Shown: positions 26,037 through 34,059, counted from the stretch's first letter. The stretch: 42,683 nucleotides of DNA from Halanaerobiales bacterium (GCA_029981855.1 JARRCS010000020.1:1-42683); one strand, 5' to 3'. Made by a program: numbers and translations. The notes: a model not told the origin generated them from the letters alone.

Positions 26037-26846
26037 TTATCCATTTGCCAGATTTTTTTCTTCTACAATCCGGTAGAGGATAATTCCGGTTGCAACAGCC
26101 ACATTCAGGGAGTCAATCCTCCCTATTATCGGGATCTTGACAATATAATCCGATAATTTTAGAAGGTCATCCCTGACTCCACAGGCTTCATTACCAATAA
26201 TCAGCATAACAGGTTTACTGTAAGTAGGCTCATAGTGATACCTGTTTCCGGAAAGCCCCGTCCCTACCACCTCAAAATCCCGGCCCTTCTCTATAATTAC
26301 CTCCTTAAACTCTGCCAGGTCCATATGTAGTACCGGGATATTAAAGATTGCCCCCATGGTTGACCTTAAAACCTTAAGATTATAGATATCCACACAGCCC
26401 TTAAGAGAGATAATCCCATCTGCCCCGGCTGCCACAGCGGTCCTGATGATGGTACCCATATTTCCGGGGTCCTGAATCCGGTCCAGGACTAAAATAATCT
26501 GGGCCTCTCTAAACATATCTTCAGGATTATAATTAACCTCCCGGACAACAGCAATTATGCCCTGGGGGGTGTAGGTATCAGATATCTTCTTTAATAATTT
26601 ATCTTCAAGAAGATTAACTGCCTCCGGATTATTAATCCTGCCGATAATATCTCTACCCTCCTCCCCGGAAGCAAATTCCGGAGTCATAAAGATAGATTCG
26701 ATCTCAGCCCTGGCCTTAAAGGCCTCATCGATTATCCTGTAACCCTCCAGGATAAACTTTCCTTCCTTTTTTCTCTGCCTTTTATGGTATAATTTGCGCA
26801 AGTTTTTTACCTTTTCATTGCTTTCACTGCTAATGACTACTGCCAA
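26037..26846 (-). CDS. TrmH family RNA methyltransferase (YsgA-like)
   Basis: A 269-aa SpoU/TrmH-class methyltransferase, a SAM-dependent 2'-O-ribose methylase. N-terminal substrate-binding domain (1-100: VKNLRKLYHKRQRKKEGKFILEG) and knotted catalytic domain with motif 1 DPGNMGTIIRTA, motif 2 MLIIGNEACGV and motif 3 IPIIGRIDSLNVAVATGIILY. The target (probably 23S rRNA) is not set by the sequence. TTG start at 26846; its AAGGAG is inside a small hairpin ACTCC-AGAA-GGAGT (26856-26869). Same place as ysgA before pheS in B. subtilis. Confidence 0.9.
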   Translation of the reverse strand: MAVVISSESNEKVKNLRKLYHKRQRKKEGKFILEGYRIIDEAFKARAEIESIFMTPEFASGEEGRDIIGRINNPEAVNLLEDKLLKKISDTYTPQGIIAVVREVNYNPEDMFREAQIILVLDRIQDPGNMGTIIRTAVAAGADGIISLKGCVDIYNLKVLRSTMGAIFNIPVLHMDLAEFKEVIIEKGRDFEVVGTGLSGNRYHYEPTYSKPVMLIIGNEACGVRDDLLKLSDYIVKIPIIGRIDSLNVAVATGIILYRIVEEKNLANG

Positions 26847-26891
26847 TTCCTATCAACTCCTTCTGGAGTAGAACGAAACGGATTTTTCAAT

Positions 26892-26924
26892 AAAAAACCC
26901 CGGGTTGATGATAATTGCCCGGAG
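26892..26924 (-). terminator. Intrinsic terminator of infC-rpmI-rplT
   Basis: A 7-bp stem CTCCGGG / CCCGGGG (one T-G pair) with a 13-nt loop is followed by TTTTTT on the minus strand, 8 nt after the rplT stop codon. Confidence 0.85.
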
Positions 26925-26931
26925 TCTCGGC

Positions 26932-27291
26932 TTACATACCTAATTCCTTTTTAGCAATAGAGACTAACTCACTAAAAGTATTTTCATCTCTTACCGCCAG
27001 ATCAGCTAACATCTTGCGGTCTATATCAATATTGGCCTGTTTTAACCCGTTAATAAACCGGCTATAGGAAAGCCCATCTTTACGGGCGGCAGCATTAATA
27101 CGGGTAATCCATAGTCTCCTGAAATTTCTTTTCTTAGTCCTGCGGTCCCTGTAAGCATACTGCAAGGATTTCATAACTGCCTGATTAGCAGGGCGGTATA
27201 ACTTACTTTTAGCGCCAAAATAACCTTTGGCCAGTTTTAAGATCTTCTTTCTTCTTTTACGTGCCTTAGTACCTCTCTTTACACGTGGCAT
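26932..27291 (-). CDS. rplT: Ribosomal protein bL20
   Basis: A 119-aa 50S protein L20, assembly protein of the large subunit that binds 23S r[48 protein letters not shown] and the globular C-terminal domain are all present. The ATG at 27291 is chosen since AAGGAG lies 8 nt upstream; an ATG two codons earlier is too close to it. In Firmicutes L20 represses this operon by binding its leader. Confidence 0.97.
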   Translation of the reverse strand: MPRVKRGTKARKRRKKILKLAKGYFGAKSKLYRPANQAVMKSLQYAYRDRRTKKRNFRRLWITRINAAARKDGLSYSRFINGLKQANIDIDRKMLADLAVRDENTFSELVSIAKKELGM

Positions 27292-27409
27292 AACCATTCT
27301 CCTTTCATCGATTAATTTGGCTTTCGGCCAAAATCATTTGTCAAAATCATTTAATATCTAGATCTAAGAAATTATAAATTTAAAAGACAGTTATTCTAAA
27401 TTAATATTT

Positions 27410-27607
27410 TTACTCATAAGGTATCAGCTGCTTGTACTTGCTTTCATAGGCCTTATCAATTAAAGCAGATTTACGCAGATCTCTTTTTTTATTACCGGAT
27501 TTTTTGGTTAGAAGATGGCTGTGAAATGCCTTCCTTCTCTTTAACTTACCCTGACTGGTTTTTTTAATCCTTTTAGCAATACCTTTATGGGTTTTAAGCT
27601 TAGGCAT
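27410..27607 (-). CDS. rpmI: Ribosomal protein bL35
   Basis: A 65-aa 50S protein L35: [21 protein letters not shown]...[10 protein letters not shown], then [11 protein letters not shown]. The start is ATG at 27607 with GGAGG 7 nt upstream; the TTG directly before it is less likely. A 118-nt gap to rplT holds a small hairpin TTTGGC/GCCAAA (27316-27332). Confidence 0.97.
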   Translation of the reverse strand: MPKLKTHKGIAKRIKKTSQGKLKRRKAFHSHLLTKKSGNKKRDLRKSALIDKAYESKYKQLIPYE

Positions 27608-27619
27608 CAATATTCCTCC

Positions 27620-28135
27620 TTAGTTATCGAGATTTGGAGTCAATGACATGAACATATTACGGCCTTCCATTTTGGGTTTGCTCTCAACCTTGCCCAGATC
27701 ACCAATTCCTTCAATTAATCTATCCATTAATTCATAACCTAATTCCTTATGCATTAATTCGCGGCCCCTGAATTTAACCCTTACCTTGACCTTATCCTTA
27801 TTCTTCAAAAATTTCCGGGTCATCTTCAGTTTAACGTTAAAATCATGCTCTTCAATTTTAACTCCCATCTGGACTTCCTTGACATTCATTACATTCTGGT
27901 TCTTCTTTGCTTTTTTAGCCTTTTTAGCCTGTTCGTATTTATATTTACCATAATCCATAATTTTACAAACAGGCGGTTGAGCCTGGGGAGCAACCTCTAC
28001 CAGGTCGAGCCCCCTCTCTTCCGATAATTTTAAAGCCTCAGACAGGGGCTTAATCCCAATCTGATTGCCGTCAGGGGCAATTAATCTCACCTCTTTAGCC
28101 CTGATCCTGTCATTCACCCTTAAATCACTATTGAT
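27620..28135 (-). CDS. infC: Translation initiation factor IF-3 (AUC start)
   Basis: A 171-aa IF-3, which binds the 30S subunit and checks the initiator tRNA and start codon. N-domain (NDRIRAKEVRLI ... GLDLVEVAPQAQPPVCKIMDYGKYKYE), Lys-rich linker and C-domain (EVQMGVKIEEHDFNVKLK...). The chosen start is ATC at 28133-28135: AGGAGGT lies 10 nt upstream and it restores the family N-terminus INSDLRVNDRIRAKEV. The first standard start, GTG at 28117, is 28 nt from that site and would cut six conserved residues. Rare AUU/AUC starts are a known hallmark of infC autoregulation. Confidence 0.93.
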   Translation of the reverse strand: MNSDLRVNDRIRAKEVRLIAPDGNQIGIKPLSEALKLSEERGLDLVEVAPQAQPPVCKIMDYGKYKYEQAKKAKKAKKNQNVMNVKEVQMGVKIEEHDFNVKLKMTRKFLKNKDKVKVRVKFRGRELMHKELGYELMDRLIEGIGDLGKVESKPKMEGRNMFMSLTPNLDN

Positions 28136-28163
28136 TTTCTATACACCTCCTAAGAAATTTGTG

Positions 28164-28389
28164 AAAAAATTAAGCGGATGGTAGAAACCACCCGCTTGAA
28201 TTCATAGCTGTAAATGGACATAGCCTATCTGTCCAATTTAAAACCAACTATTAACCAATAACCTCCTGATTATTGGTGAGAAACGGATGTTTCTACTTTG
28301 TTTTCTAAATATAATTTGACGCTCCTCAGTGTGGATTACTGCTTCATTTTCTCCACATTCTCGTCCACCCCAGGGTACTGTACGGTTAA
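28164..28389 (-). promoter_or_regulatory. infC-rpmI-rplT leader with attenuator (L20-leader type)
   Basis: The ~240-nt untranslated leader folds into successive hairpins (AGAAAC/GTTTCT, CCAATAA/TTATTGG, GGACA/TGTCC) and ends in a clear intrinsic terminator, AAGCGGGTGG / CCATCCGCTT plus TTTTTT, at 28164-28197, only 29 nt before infC. This fits the L20 autoregulatory leader of Firmicutes, in which bound L20 favours termination. The match is by position and architecture, not by alignment. Confidence 0.75.
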
Positions 28390-28419
28390 ATTATAACACA
28401 TAATTTAATTACATGTCAA
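28390..28419 (-). promoter_or_regulatory. Promoter of infC operon
   Basis: TTGACA (28414-28419), 18 nt, TATAAT (28390-28395) on the minus strand, the consensus boxes. Confidence 0.85.
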
Positions 28420-28465
28420 TTCCTTTCATAAATTTTTTGGGAAAGATTTTGGGCATTTTTACAAA

Positions 28466-30376
28466 TTAATATTTCTTTTCCGCAATCTCTGTTAAGATGC
28501 GGTTCTTAAATTCATCCAGTTTGATGGCACCTAGATCCCCCTTACGCCTCTCACGGACCGAAACGTTATTCTCTTCAACCTCCCTGGGTCCAATGATTAA
28601 CATATACGGAATCTGCTGAACCTGGGCCTGCCGGATTTTATAACCTACTTTCTCCTGGCTGTCATCAATCTCCACCCTGACTTCCTCTTCTTCCAGAGCC
28701 CTTTTGACCTGATTAGCATAGTCCAACTGGTCATCAGAGACGGGAATAATCTCAACCTGAACAGGAGCCAGCCAGACAGGGAAGGCACCAGCAAAATGCT
28801 CAATTAAGATACCAATGAATCTCTCAATCGAACCCATTATTACCCTGTGAATCATTACAGGCCGGTGTTCCTGTCCATCTGTACCGACATAGGTAAGATC
28901 AAATCTCTCTGGCATCTGGAAGTCGAGCTGGATAGTGGCACACTGCCAGGTCCTGCCCAGACTATCTTCGATATGCACATCTATTTTGGGGCCGTAAAAA
29001 GCACCATCCCCTTCGTTGATTTCGTAATCCAGATCGAGTTCAGCTAGAGCCTCCTTAAGAGCATTGATAGCTCGCTCCCAGTCCTCATCTGAACCCATCG
29101 ATTTCTCCGGCCTGGTACTTAACTCCACATGGTAGTTAAAACCAAAGACCTGATAGAAATCATCGACCAGTTTCAGAACACCGAGCAGCTCATCTTTAAT
29201 CTGTTCAGGTAACATAAAGATATGAGCATCATCCTGAGTGAAGGCCCTGACCCGCATTAAACCATGCAGGGTTCCGGAACGCTCGTGACGGTGAACATAA
29301 CCGAGCTCTGCCGTTCTAATGGGAAATTCACGATAACTGTGCATATCATTTTTATAGACCAGAACACCGCCGGGACAGTTCATCGGTTTGATGGCGTAAT
29401 CTTCCTCATCTATTTTTGTAAAGTACATATTCTCCTTATAGTGTTCCCAGTGGCCTGATTGAAGCCAGAGCCTGCGGTTAAGGATAAGCGGGGTTTTAAT
29501 CTCCTGATACCCATTCTCCCGGTGAACCTTGCGCCAGAAATCAATCAATTGATTCCAGATAATCATCCCTTTTGGATGGAAGAAGGGAAAACCAGGTGCT
29601 TCCTCATGAAAGCTAAAAAGATCTAGCTCCTTACCGATTTTTCGGTGATCCCTCTTTTTAGCCTCTTCTAGTCTGTGGAGATAGTCATCCAGCTCAGATT
29701 TCTTGACAAAAGCGGTACCGTAGATCCTCTGCAGCATTTTATTATTTTCATCACCACGCCAGTAAGCACCGGCTACACTGAGGAGTTTATAAGCCTTAAC
29801 CCTGCCCGTAGAAGGCAAATGCGGACCGCGGCAAAGGTCGGTAAATTCTCCCTGATGGTATAAACTGACATAGTCATCGTCAAACTCCCTGATCAGTTCA
29901 ACCTTATAGGCCTCACCCTTTTCCTCCATAAGCCTGATAGCCTCTTCCTTCTTAACCAGTTCTCTCTTAATTGGATAATCCTCTTTAATTATCTTCTGCA
30001 TCTCTGCTTCAATCTCTTCCAGATCCTCCGGGGAGAATCTCTTTTCCAGATCAAAGTCATAATAAAAACCATCCTCAATTGTCGGGCCGATGGCCAGTTT
30101 AACACCGGCAAAAAGCCTTTTTACAGCCTGGGCCATAATATGGGCCGTTGTATGACGGTAGATATCCAGTCCCTCTTCCGAATCAAGGGTTATAATGGCA
30201 ACCTCAGCATCACTGTCAAGATTGGTTTTCAAATCGACCAGTTCTCCGTTTACCTTTCCGGCAACGGCAACTCGTCCCAGTCCTTTCCCAATACTATACG
30301 CTACCTCTTCTACCGTTATGCCGGATTCAAAACATTTCTCAGAGCCATCAGGTAAGGTAATTTTAATCTCAGCCAT
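28466..30376 (-). CDS. thrS: Threonyl-tRNA synthetase
   Basis: A 636-aa class II synthetase. TGS domain (1-60), editing domain with HTTAHIMAQAVKRLF (zinc/editing HxxxH), linker with FTDLCRGPHLPSTG, catalytic core with PMNCPGGVLVYK, RTAELGYVHRHERSGTLHGLMRVRAFTQDDAHIF and HRVIMGSIERFIG, and a C-terminal anticodon-binding domain (VQVEIIPVSDDQLDYANQV). Zinc ligands Cys (NCPG), His and His are present. ATG at 30376 after AAGGAGG. Controlled by the T-box upstream; lies downstream of ytxC as in Bacillus. Confidence 0.98.
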   Translation of the reverse strand: MAEIKITLPDGSEKCFESGITVEEVAYSIGKGLGRVAVAGKVNGELVDLKTNLDSDAEVAIITLDSEEGLDIYRHTTAHIMAQAVKRLFAGVKLAIGPTIEDGFYYDFDLEKRFSPEDLEEIEAEMQKIIKEDYPIKRELVKKEEAIRLMEEKGEAYKVELIREFDDDYVSLYHQGEFTDLCRGPHLPSTGRVKAYKLLSVAGAYWRGDENNKMLQRIYGTAFVKKSELDDYLHRLEEAKKRDHRKIGKELDLFSFHEEAPGFPFFHPKGMIIWNQLIDFWRKVHRENGYQEIKTPLILNRRLWLQSGHWEHYKENMYFTKIDEEDYAIKPMNCPGGVLVYKNDMHSYREFPIRTAELGYVHRHERSGTLHGLMRVRAFTQDDAHIFMLPEQIKDELLGVLKLVDDFYQVFGFNYHVELSTRPEKSMGSDEDWERAINALKEALAELDLDYEINEGDGAFYGPKIDVHIEDSLGRTWQCATIQLDFQMPERFDLTYVGTDGQEHRPVMIHRVIMGSIERFIGILIEHFAGAFPVWLAPVQVEIIPVSDDQLDYANQVKRALEEEEVRVEIDDSQEKVGYKIRQAQVQQIPYMLIIGPREVEENNVSVRERRKGDLGAIKLDEFKNRILTEIAEKKY

Positions 30377-30470
30377 ATAATTTTCCTCCTTATTATTAGC
30401 CTGCCGGCCAGTTGATTTAAGTGTTGAAACATTAGTATGTTAGACACATAACATAGTTTTCTGGACATTG

Positions 30471-30745
30471 AAAAAAAAGCCCCTTACCCCATCTTATTAG
30501 AGACGGATAAGGGACCGCGGTTCCACCCTAAATTGGTTTAATGAAATTAAACCCACTTAAGATAAGTAACGGTAATACCGGACAGAAATACTAACCCCGG
30601 GTGTTCTTCCTGTCAGCTCAGAGGTGGTCTTCAGATATATTAATCTAAGGTGCTTGCAGCCGGTGACACCATTCTCTGGATAGATTATTTATACCCTACT
30701 CTCCCCGTCATCGCCTTTATATATTTTAATTTGTTTCTAATTTTG
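30471..30745 (-). promoter_or_regulatory. T-box riboswitch (Thr) before thrS
   Basis: T-box AGGGTGGAACCGCGG at 30515-30529, then a terminator (CCCTTA.../...TAAGGGG) with T-run at 30471-30478. The specifier context GAAG-ACC-ACCTCTGAGC puts the Thr codon ACC at 30626-30628; stem I begins near GGGGAGAGTAG. Confidence 0.94.
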
Positions 30746-30751
30746 TTCCTA

Positions 30752-30780
30752 ATTATAATACTTTTCATAAGCATTGTCAA
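30752..30780 (-). promoter_or_regulatory. Promoter of thrS leader
   Basis: Perfect TTGACA (30775-30780), 17 nt, TATAAT (30752-30757) on the minus strand, immediately after the ytxC stop codon. Confidence 0.9.
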
Positions 30781-30781
30781 G

Positions 30782-31615
30782 CTATTTATCAGACCTTTTA
30801 CAGATATCACACCCGGGACAAATACTAACCCTGTCACCAAAAATACTTTTAACGGTTTTTTCAACCTCAGGATCATTAAAATGAAGAATAATCTTAACCG
30901 GAGCAATATTGATCAGGGCACTCACCAGCAAATCTTCATATTCAACCTCTTCATCAAACATCTCTGCCAGATAACCCTCTAGATACTCGTTATTGATCAG
31001 ATTATTAAATTTATCAAGTATTTGAAAGGAGCCATCTGTTTTTTGTAAAACATGTACCAGAGAGATTCTCGGTTCCTGAAGATCAACAAAATACTTAAGC
31101 AGTTCGATAAATTCATTATACTCTTTTTGAATAATAAAATCATCTACAGCCTTTTCAACTGCCAGGTTTAATTCATTGATATAATCCTTTAAGCGGAACC
31201 GAACAAAACCTTCAATATTTAGATCTTCATTCTGATTTAGGTATTTCAAGACCTGGTTGATAATCTCTTTCTTTCTGACAATCCGGCTAAGCTTACTATC
31301 AAGCTTATCTTTTTCCTTGAGGTGATCCATGGTTAATTCCTGAATCCTGTTTCTTTCATCTACAGAAAAATTCTGGTATTTATGCCTGATGATCCGGTTA
31401 ATAAACTTTTTCTCTAATTTATCGATAACAATATCCGCTATAATATTAGCTAAATACTCCAGGCTGTTGATCTTTTTGGACTGATCAAAATCTATCTGAA
31501 AAAGAGTATAATCCTTGTCTTCCTTTTCAGCAATAATAAAATTAAGTCCCAGGTTTCTCTTTAATTTATCTTTAATCTCTTCGGTAAAATCCAAAGTAGA
31601 AATGGTAATCCCCAT
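30782..31615 (-). CDS. ytxC: Putative sporulation protein YtxC
   Basis: A 277-aa YtxC-like protein, conserved in spore formers and of unknown biochemistry. It is mostly alpha-helical and charged, without a signal peptide: IIADIVIDKLEKKFINRIIRHKY, then FVRFRLKDYINELNLAVEKAVDDFIIQKEYNEFIELLKYFVDLQEPRISLVHVL, with a C-terminal GDRVSICPGCDICK. The ATG at 31615 with GAGGAGTG upstream is preferred over a frame opening at 31654. It precedes thrS, as in B. subtilis. A sigma-E-like promoter lies upstream. Confidence 0.85.
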   Translation of the reverse strand: MGITISTLDFTEEIKDKLKRNLGLNFIIAEKEDKDYTLFQIDFDQSKKINSLEYLANIIADIVIDKLEKKFINRIIRHKYQNFSVDERNRIQELTMDHLKEKDKLDSKLSRIVRKKEIINQVLKYLNQNEDLNIEGFVRFRLKDYINELNLAVEKAVDDFIIQKEYNEFIELLKYFVDLQEPRISLVHVLQKTDGSFQILDKFNNLINNEYLEGYLAEMFDEEVEYEDLLVSALINIAPVKIILHFNDPEVEKTVKSIFGDRVSICPGCDICKRSDK

Positions 31616-31640
31616 TTTTATCACTCCTCGTGTATATATT

Positions 31641-31669
31641 ATTATATGAACCATATTATATTTGTATAC
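31641..31669 (-). promoter_or_regulatory. Possible sigma-E promoter of ytxC
   Basis: GTATACA (31663-31669), 14 nt, CATATAAT (31641-31648) on the minus strand resemble the sigma-E consensus (ATA core and CATACAAT). Spacing fits, and ytxC is a sporulation gene. The whole stretch is an imperfect palindrome (GTGTATA/TATACAC), so the match could be partly chance. Confidence 0.4.
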
Positions 31670-31690
31670 ACTACTGTTGAGGTGATAAAA

Positions 31691-31738
31691 ATGGTAGATT
31701 ATAATGATAATTATAATCCCACTGTGATCTCTTTTTAA
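31691..31738 (+). CDS. Possible 15-aa peptide
   Basis: A short frame MVDYNDNYNPTVISF with a strong ribosome binding site GAGGTGATAAAA directly before the ATG, divergent from ytxC whose own start region (GAGGAGTGATAAAA-ATG) looks like a mirror copy. Upstream CATATTATA fits a sigma-K-type -10 (CATANNNTA). No family is recognised. The mirror symmetry may mean only that the ytxC translation start was duplicated by an inversion. Confidence 0.3.
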   Translation: MVDYNDNYNPTVISF

Positions 31739-31760
31739 AACATAAAGATAAGTGCCAATG

Positions 31761-31785
31761 AAAAAACCCCTGAATATCAGGGGTT
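31761..31785 (-). terminator. Intrinsic terminator of the tRNA operon
   Basis: Perfect 9-bp stem AACCCCTGA / TCAGGGGTT followed by TTTTTT on the minus strand, 23 nt after the last tRNA. Confidence 0.9.
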
Positions 31786-31807
31786 AAATTATGAAATAGC
31801 AAAAAAA

Positions 31808-31884
31808 TGGTGTGGGTAAGTGGATTCGAACCACTGGCCTCTACGATGTCAACGTAGCGCTCTGACCAACTGAGCTATACCCAC
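31808..31884 (-). tRNA. tRNA-Val (GAC)
   Basis: Acceptor GTGGGTA/TACCCAC, anticodon stem CTACG/CGTAG with loop TTGACAT giving GAC, T-arm GGTTCGAATCC, and an encoded CCA. Last of seven tRNAs in the operon. Confidence 0.96.
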
Positions 31885-31892
31885 ACATTATA

Positions 31893-31982
31893 TGGTGCCG
31901 GGGGTCGGGCTCGAACCGACACGGGTATAAGATACCCACCGGATTTTAAGTCCGATGCGTCTGCCAATTCCGCCACCCCGGC
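31893..31982 (-). tRNA. tRNA-Leu (UAA)
   Basis: A 90-nt class II tRNA with a long variable arm. Acceptor GCCGGGG/CCCCGGC, anticodon loop CTTAAAA giving UAA, CCA encoded. Confidence 0.96.
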
Positions 31983-31998
31983 ATGTTATATATTTTAA

Positions 31999-32073
31999 TG
32001 GAGGCGGCACCCAGATTCGAACTGGGGAATAAAGGATTTGCAGTCCTCTGCCTTACCACTTGGCTATGCCGCC
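31999..32073 (-). tRNA. tRNA-Cys (GCA)
   Basis: Acceptor GGCGGCA/TGCCGCC, anticodon stem AGGA/TCCT with loop CTGCAAA giving GCA, CCA encoded. Confidence 0.96.
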
Positions 32074-32078
32074 TTTTC

Positions 32079-32153
32079 TGGAGCGGGAAACGGGATTTGA
32101 ACCCGCGACCCTCACGTTGGCAACGTGATGCTCTACCACTGAGCTATTCCCGC
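32079..32153 (-). tRNA. tRNA-Gly (GCC)
   Basis: Acceptor GCGGGAA/TTCCCGC, anticodon stem TCACG/CGTGA with loop TTGCCAA giving GCC, CCA encoded. Confidence 0.96.
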
Positions 32154-32158
32154 AGAAA

Positions 32159-32234
32159 TGGTGGTGAGAGGCAGAATCGAACTGCCGACACGTGGATTTT
32201 CAGTCCACTGCTCTACCAACTGAGCTATCTCACC
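32159..32234 (-). tRNA. tRNA-Phe (GAA)
   Basis: Acceptor GGTGAGA/TCTCACC, anticodon stem GTGGA/TCCAC with loop CTGAAAA giving GAA, CCA encoded. This is the effector of the pheS T-box in the same window. Confidence 0.96.
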
Positions 32235-32236
32235 AC

Positions 32237-32314
32237 TGGCGGAGACGACGGGATTCGAACCCGCGCTCTCCGGCGTGACAGGCCGGCGCGTTGAACCAGC
32301 TACGCTACGTCTCC
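32237..32314 (-). tRNA. tRNA-Asp (GTC)
   Basis: Acceptor GGAGACG/CGTCTCC with G discriminator, anticodon stem CCGGC/GCCGG with loop CTGTCAC giving GTC, CCA encoded. Confidence 0.96.
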
Positions 32315-32322
32315 TAAATTTA

Positions 32323-32398
32323 TGGTGGGCGAAACAGGGCTCGAACCTGTGGCCCCCTGCTTGTAAGGCAGGTGCTCTCCCAACTGAGCTATTCGCCC
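32323..32398 (-). tRNA. tRNA-Val (UAC)
   Basis: Acceptor GGGCGAA/TTCGCCC, anticodon stem CCTGC/GCAGG with loop CTTACAA giving UAC, CCA encoded. First of the operon; the last one reads the other Val codons. Confidence 0.96.
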
Positions 32399-32438
32399 GA
32401 CCGCTCAACAATTGATTTATCCGCTGTCAGCATAAATA

Positions 32439-32467
32439 AGTATACACAATGACGGTTACTAAGTCAA
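32439..32467 (-). promoter_or_regulatory. Promoter of the seven-tRNA operon
   Basis: TTGACT (32462-32467), 17 nt, TATACT (32439-32444) on the minus strand, about 40 nt before tRNA-Val(UAC). Confidence 0.85.
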
Positions 32468-32557
32468 AGACAAATATTAACTATTTTCACTGCTAACAAC
32501 CGTTTAAATCTCTGTATCTCCTAAATACTCCGGTATTCTATGATAGAGTGCCGCAGA

Positions 32558-33670
32558 TTATTTCTTCCTATCAGAAATAATATTATAATTTATTTCCAGC
32601 TCAGTAGCATTATTGAAAAAGGCAATAATTTTAGTAATCATATTATATTCAATATTAGTATTTACCATCTTAAAGGTATCTACAGTTGTCTTAAACAGCT
32701 GGGGAAGATCAAAAATTGATTTATCAAAGAATGCTTTTTTAATCATGGCGCTAATTATCTGCTGCTGCCTACGGATCCGGTCCCTTTCATCCTTTGTATA
32801 ATCTAACCAGCGGGAGTAACTTAAGGCCTCAGCACCGGATAAGGTATTTCTACCGGCCTTAAGATCTAGATTAAGGCCAGGTACCTTTAGATCTTCCTTC
32901 AGAGCAATTTCAATACCATCTAGATTGTCCACAAGATTTGTAAAGCCCTGGTAACTAATAGTGAAATAGTAATCTATTTCTGTTGAGGTGATTTTTCCCA
33001 TTTTGTCTAATAGATCTATTAGCTCCTCTTCCTTATTGTTCATATCCAGGTTAAGAACCTTATCTTTAGTAATAATATTGATCAAATCAAGCTTTTTATC
33101 CTCTGGATGTAGTTTAGCCAGTACCAGTGCATCTGCTGCAATTTCTCCCCTGGTTACACTCTCAAGGTCATCTAATCCTATAATTAAAATATTTACATCT
33201 TCTTTCAGGTCCGGGTTGACAATATTACTTACGCCTTCCTTGATGGTCTGAGCTAAATTAGTGATCCCTTCCTTTATACCCGATATTAAAGCTTTGTCTT
33301 CCTCTTTGACCGACTTGTCCGAACTAGTAGTATCCTCTCTTTTGGTATCTTTTTTCAAGATCTCCGTTATTCTTTCAGTCTCTTCTTTTATTACTTCTTC
33401 TGTACTATTAGCATCCTCTTTTATGAGATTGGGCAAGGTTTTAGTTTCTTCCTTTACTACCTCTTTAGTCTCTTCCCCGGCTATCTCCCCCGGTCTCTCG
33501 TTCTCTTCTATTATGTTCTCATTTATACTGGCCATACCTGGAATCAGCTTCGGATAAAAATAGTAGAGATAAAAACCTATAAGTAGAAAAATTATGGCAA
33601 TTATTATTGCAACCCACATTTTACTAAAATTTTTTCTATTATTATTTTTATTCTGATCCTCCTCTTTCAT
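32558..33670 (-). CDS. Divergent LytR-CpsA-Psr (LCP) family protein
   Basis: A 370-aa membrane protein: cytoplasmic N-terminus, one transmembrane helix (about 18-40), a Glu/Lys/Thr-rich spacer (about 55-145, repeats of the type KEETxxL), then an LCP domain (about 155-300). LCP enzymes transfer undecaprenyl-linked glycopolymers to peptidoglycan. The C-terminal motif YSRWLDYTKDERDRIRRQQQ is typical, but the usual R-S-D and IPRDT segments read IAADALVL and IITKDKV, so key arginines seem lost. It may be inactive or have another partner. ATG at 33670 with GGGGGTG. Single gene, ends before the tRNA operon promoter. Confidence 0.75.
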   Translation of the reverse strand: MKEEDQNKNNNRKNFSKMWVAIIIAIIFLLIGFYLYYFYPKLIPGMASINENIIEENERPGEIAGEETKEVVKEETKTLPNLIKEDANSTEEVIKEETERITEILKKDTKREDTTSSDKSVKEEDKALISGIKEGITNLAQTIKEGVSNIVNPDLKEDVNILIIGLDDLESVTRGEIAADALVLAKLHPEDKKLDLINIITKDKVLNLDMNNKEEELIDLLDKMGKITSTEIDYYFTISYQGFTNLVDNLDGIEIALKEDLKVPGLNLDLKAGRNTLSGAEALSYSRWLDYTKDERDRIRRQQQIISAMIKKAFFDKSIFDLPQLFKTTVDTFKMVNTNIEYNMITKIIAFFNNATELEINYNIISDRKK

Positions 33671-33830
33671 AAAAAACACCCCCAATTCTTTTATCACGAA
33701 CCGTTATTTTCTCTAGTCTTCATCTCTTACCTGACTATAATTGAAACCTTAAAAATCTATGTTCTTAATGATATATTCTATATAGCATGATAAATTCCTG
33801 CATCTTTAGAAATTTTTTCGTATAAAATCA

Positions 33831-33858
33831 TTGACAGAAAAAATAATTATGTTATAAT
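33831..33858 (+). promoter_or_regulatory. Promoter of tRNA-Leu(GAG)
   Basis: TTGACA (33831-33836), 16 nt, TATAAT (33853-33858), with TG one base before the -10 box (extended -10), 12 nt from the tRNA. Confidence 0.85.
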
Positions 33859-33870
33859 ATATATCGTAAC

Positions 33871-33959
33871 GCCGAGGTGGTGGAACTGGCAGACACGCAG
33901 CGTTGAGGGCGCTGTGGACACTTCCGTCCGTGCGGGTTCGAGTCCCGCCCTCGGCACCA
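33871..33959 (+). tRNA. tRNA-Leu (GAG)
   Basis: An 89-nt class II tRNA. Acceptor GCCGAGG/CCTCGGC, anticodon stem CAGCG/CGCTG with loop TTGAGGG giving GAG, long variable arm, CCA encoded. It has its own promoter and terminator, and marks the edge of the accessory stretch. Confidence 0.96.
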
Positions 33960-34022
33960 TTTTTATGTCTAAAGTACTAGATGTTGTCAGAGTGTATTAC
34001 ATAACAGTAAATATATGAAATT

Positions 34023-34050
34023 AACCGGCAGCCAGCGCTGCCGGTTTTAT
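34023..34050 (+). terminator. Intrinsic terminator of tRNA-Leu(GAG)
   Basis: 9-bp stem AACCGGCAG / CTGCCGGTT with loop CCAGCG, then TTTATT. Confidence 0.85.
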
Positions 34051-34059
34051 TATGCAGTG

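Noticed and set aside
31983-32411. Overlapping long frames on both strands
   Set aside because: They run through tRNA genes and give the well-known tRNA-derived false proteins (RFELGNKG, SSVGRAPALQAGG).
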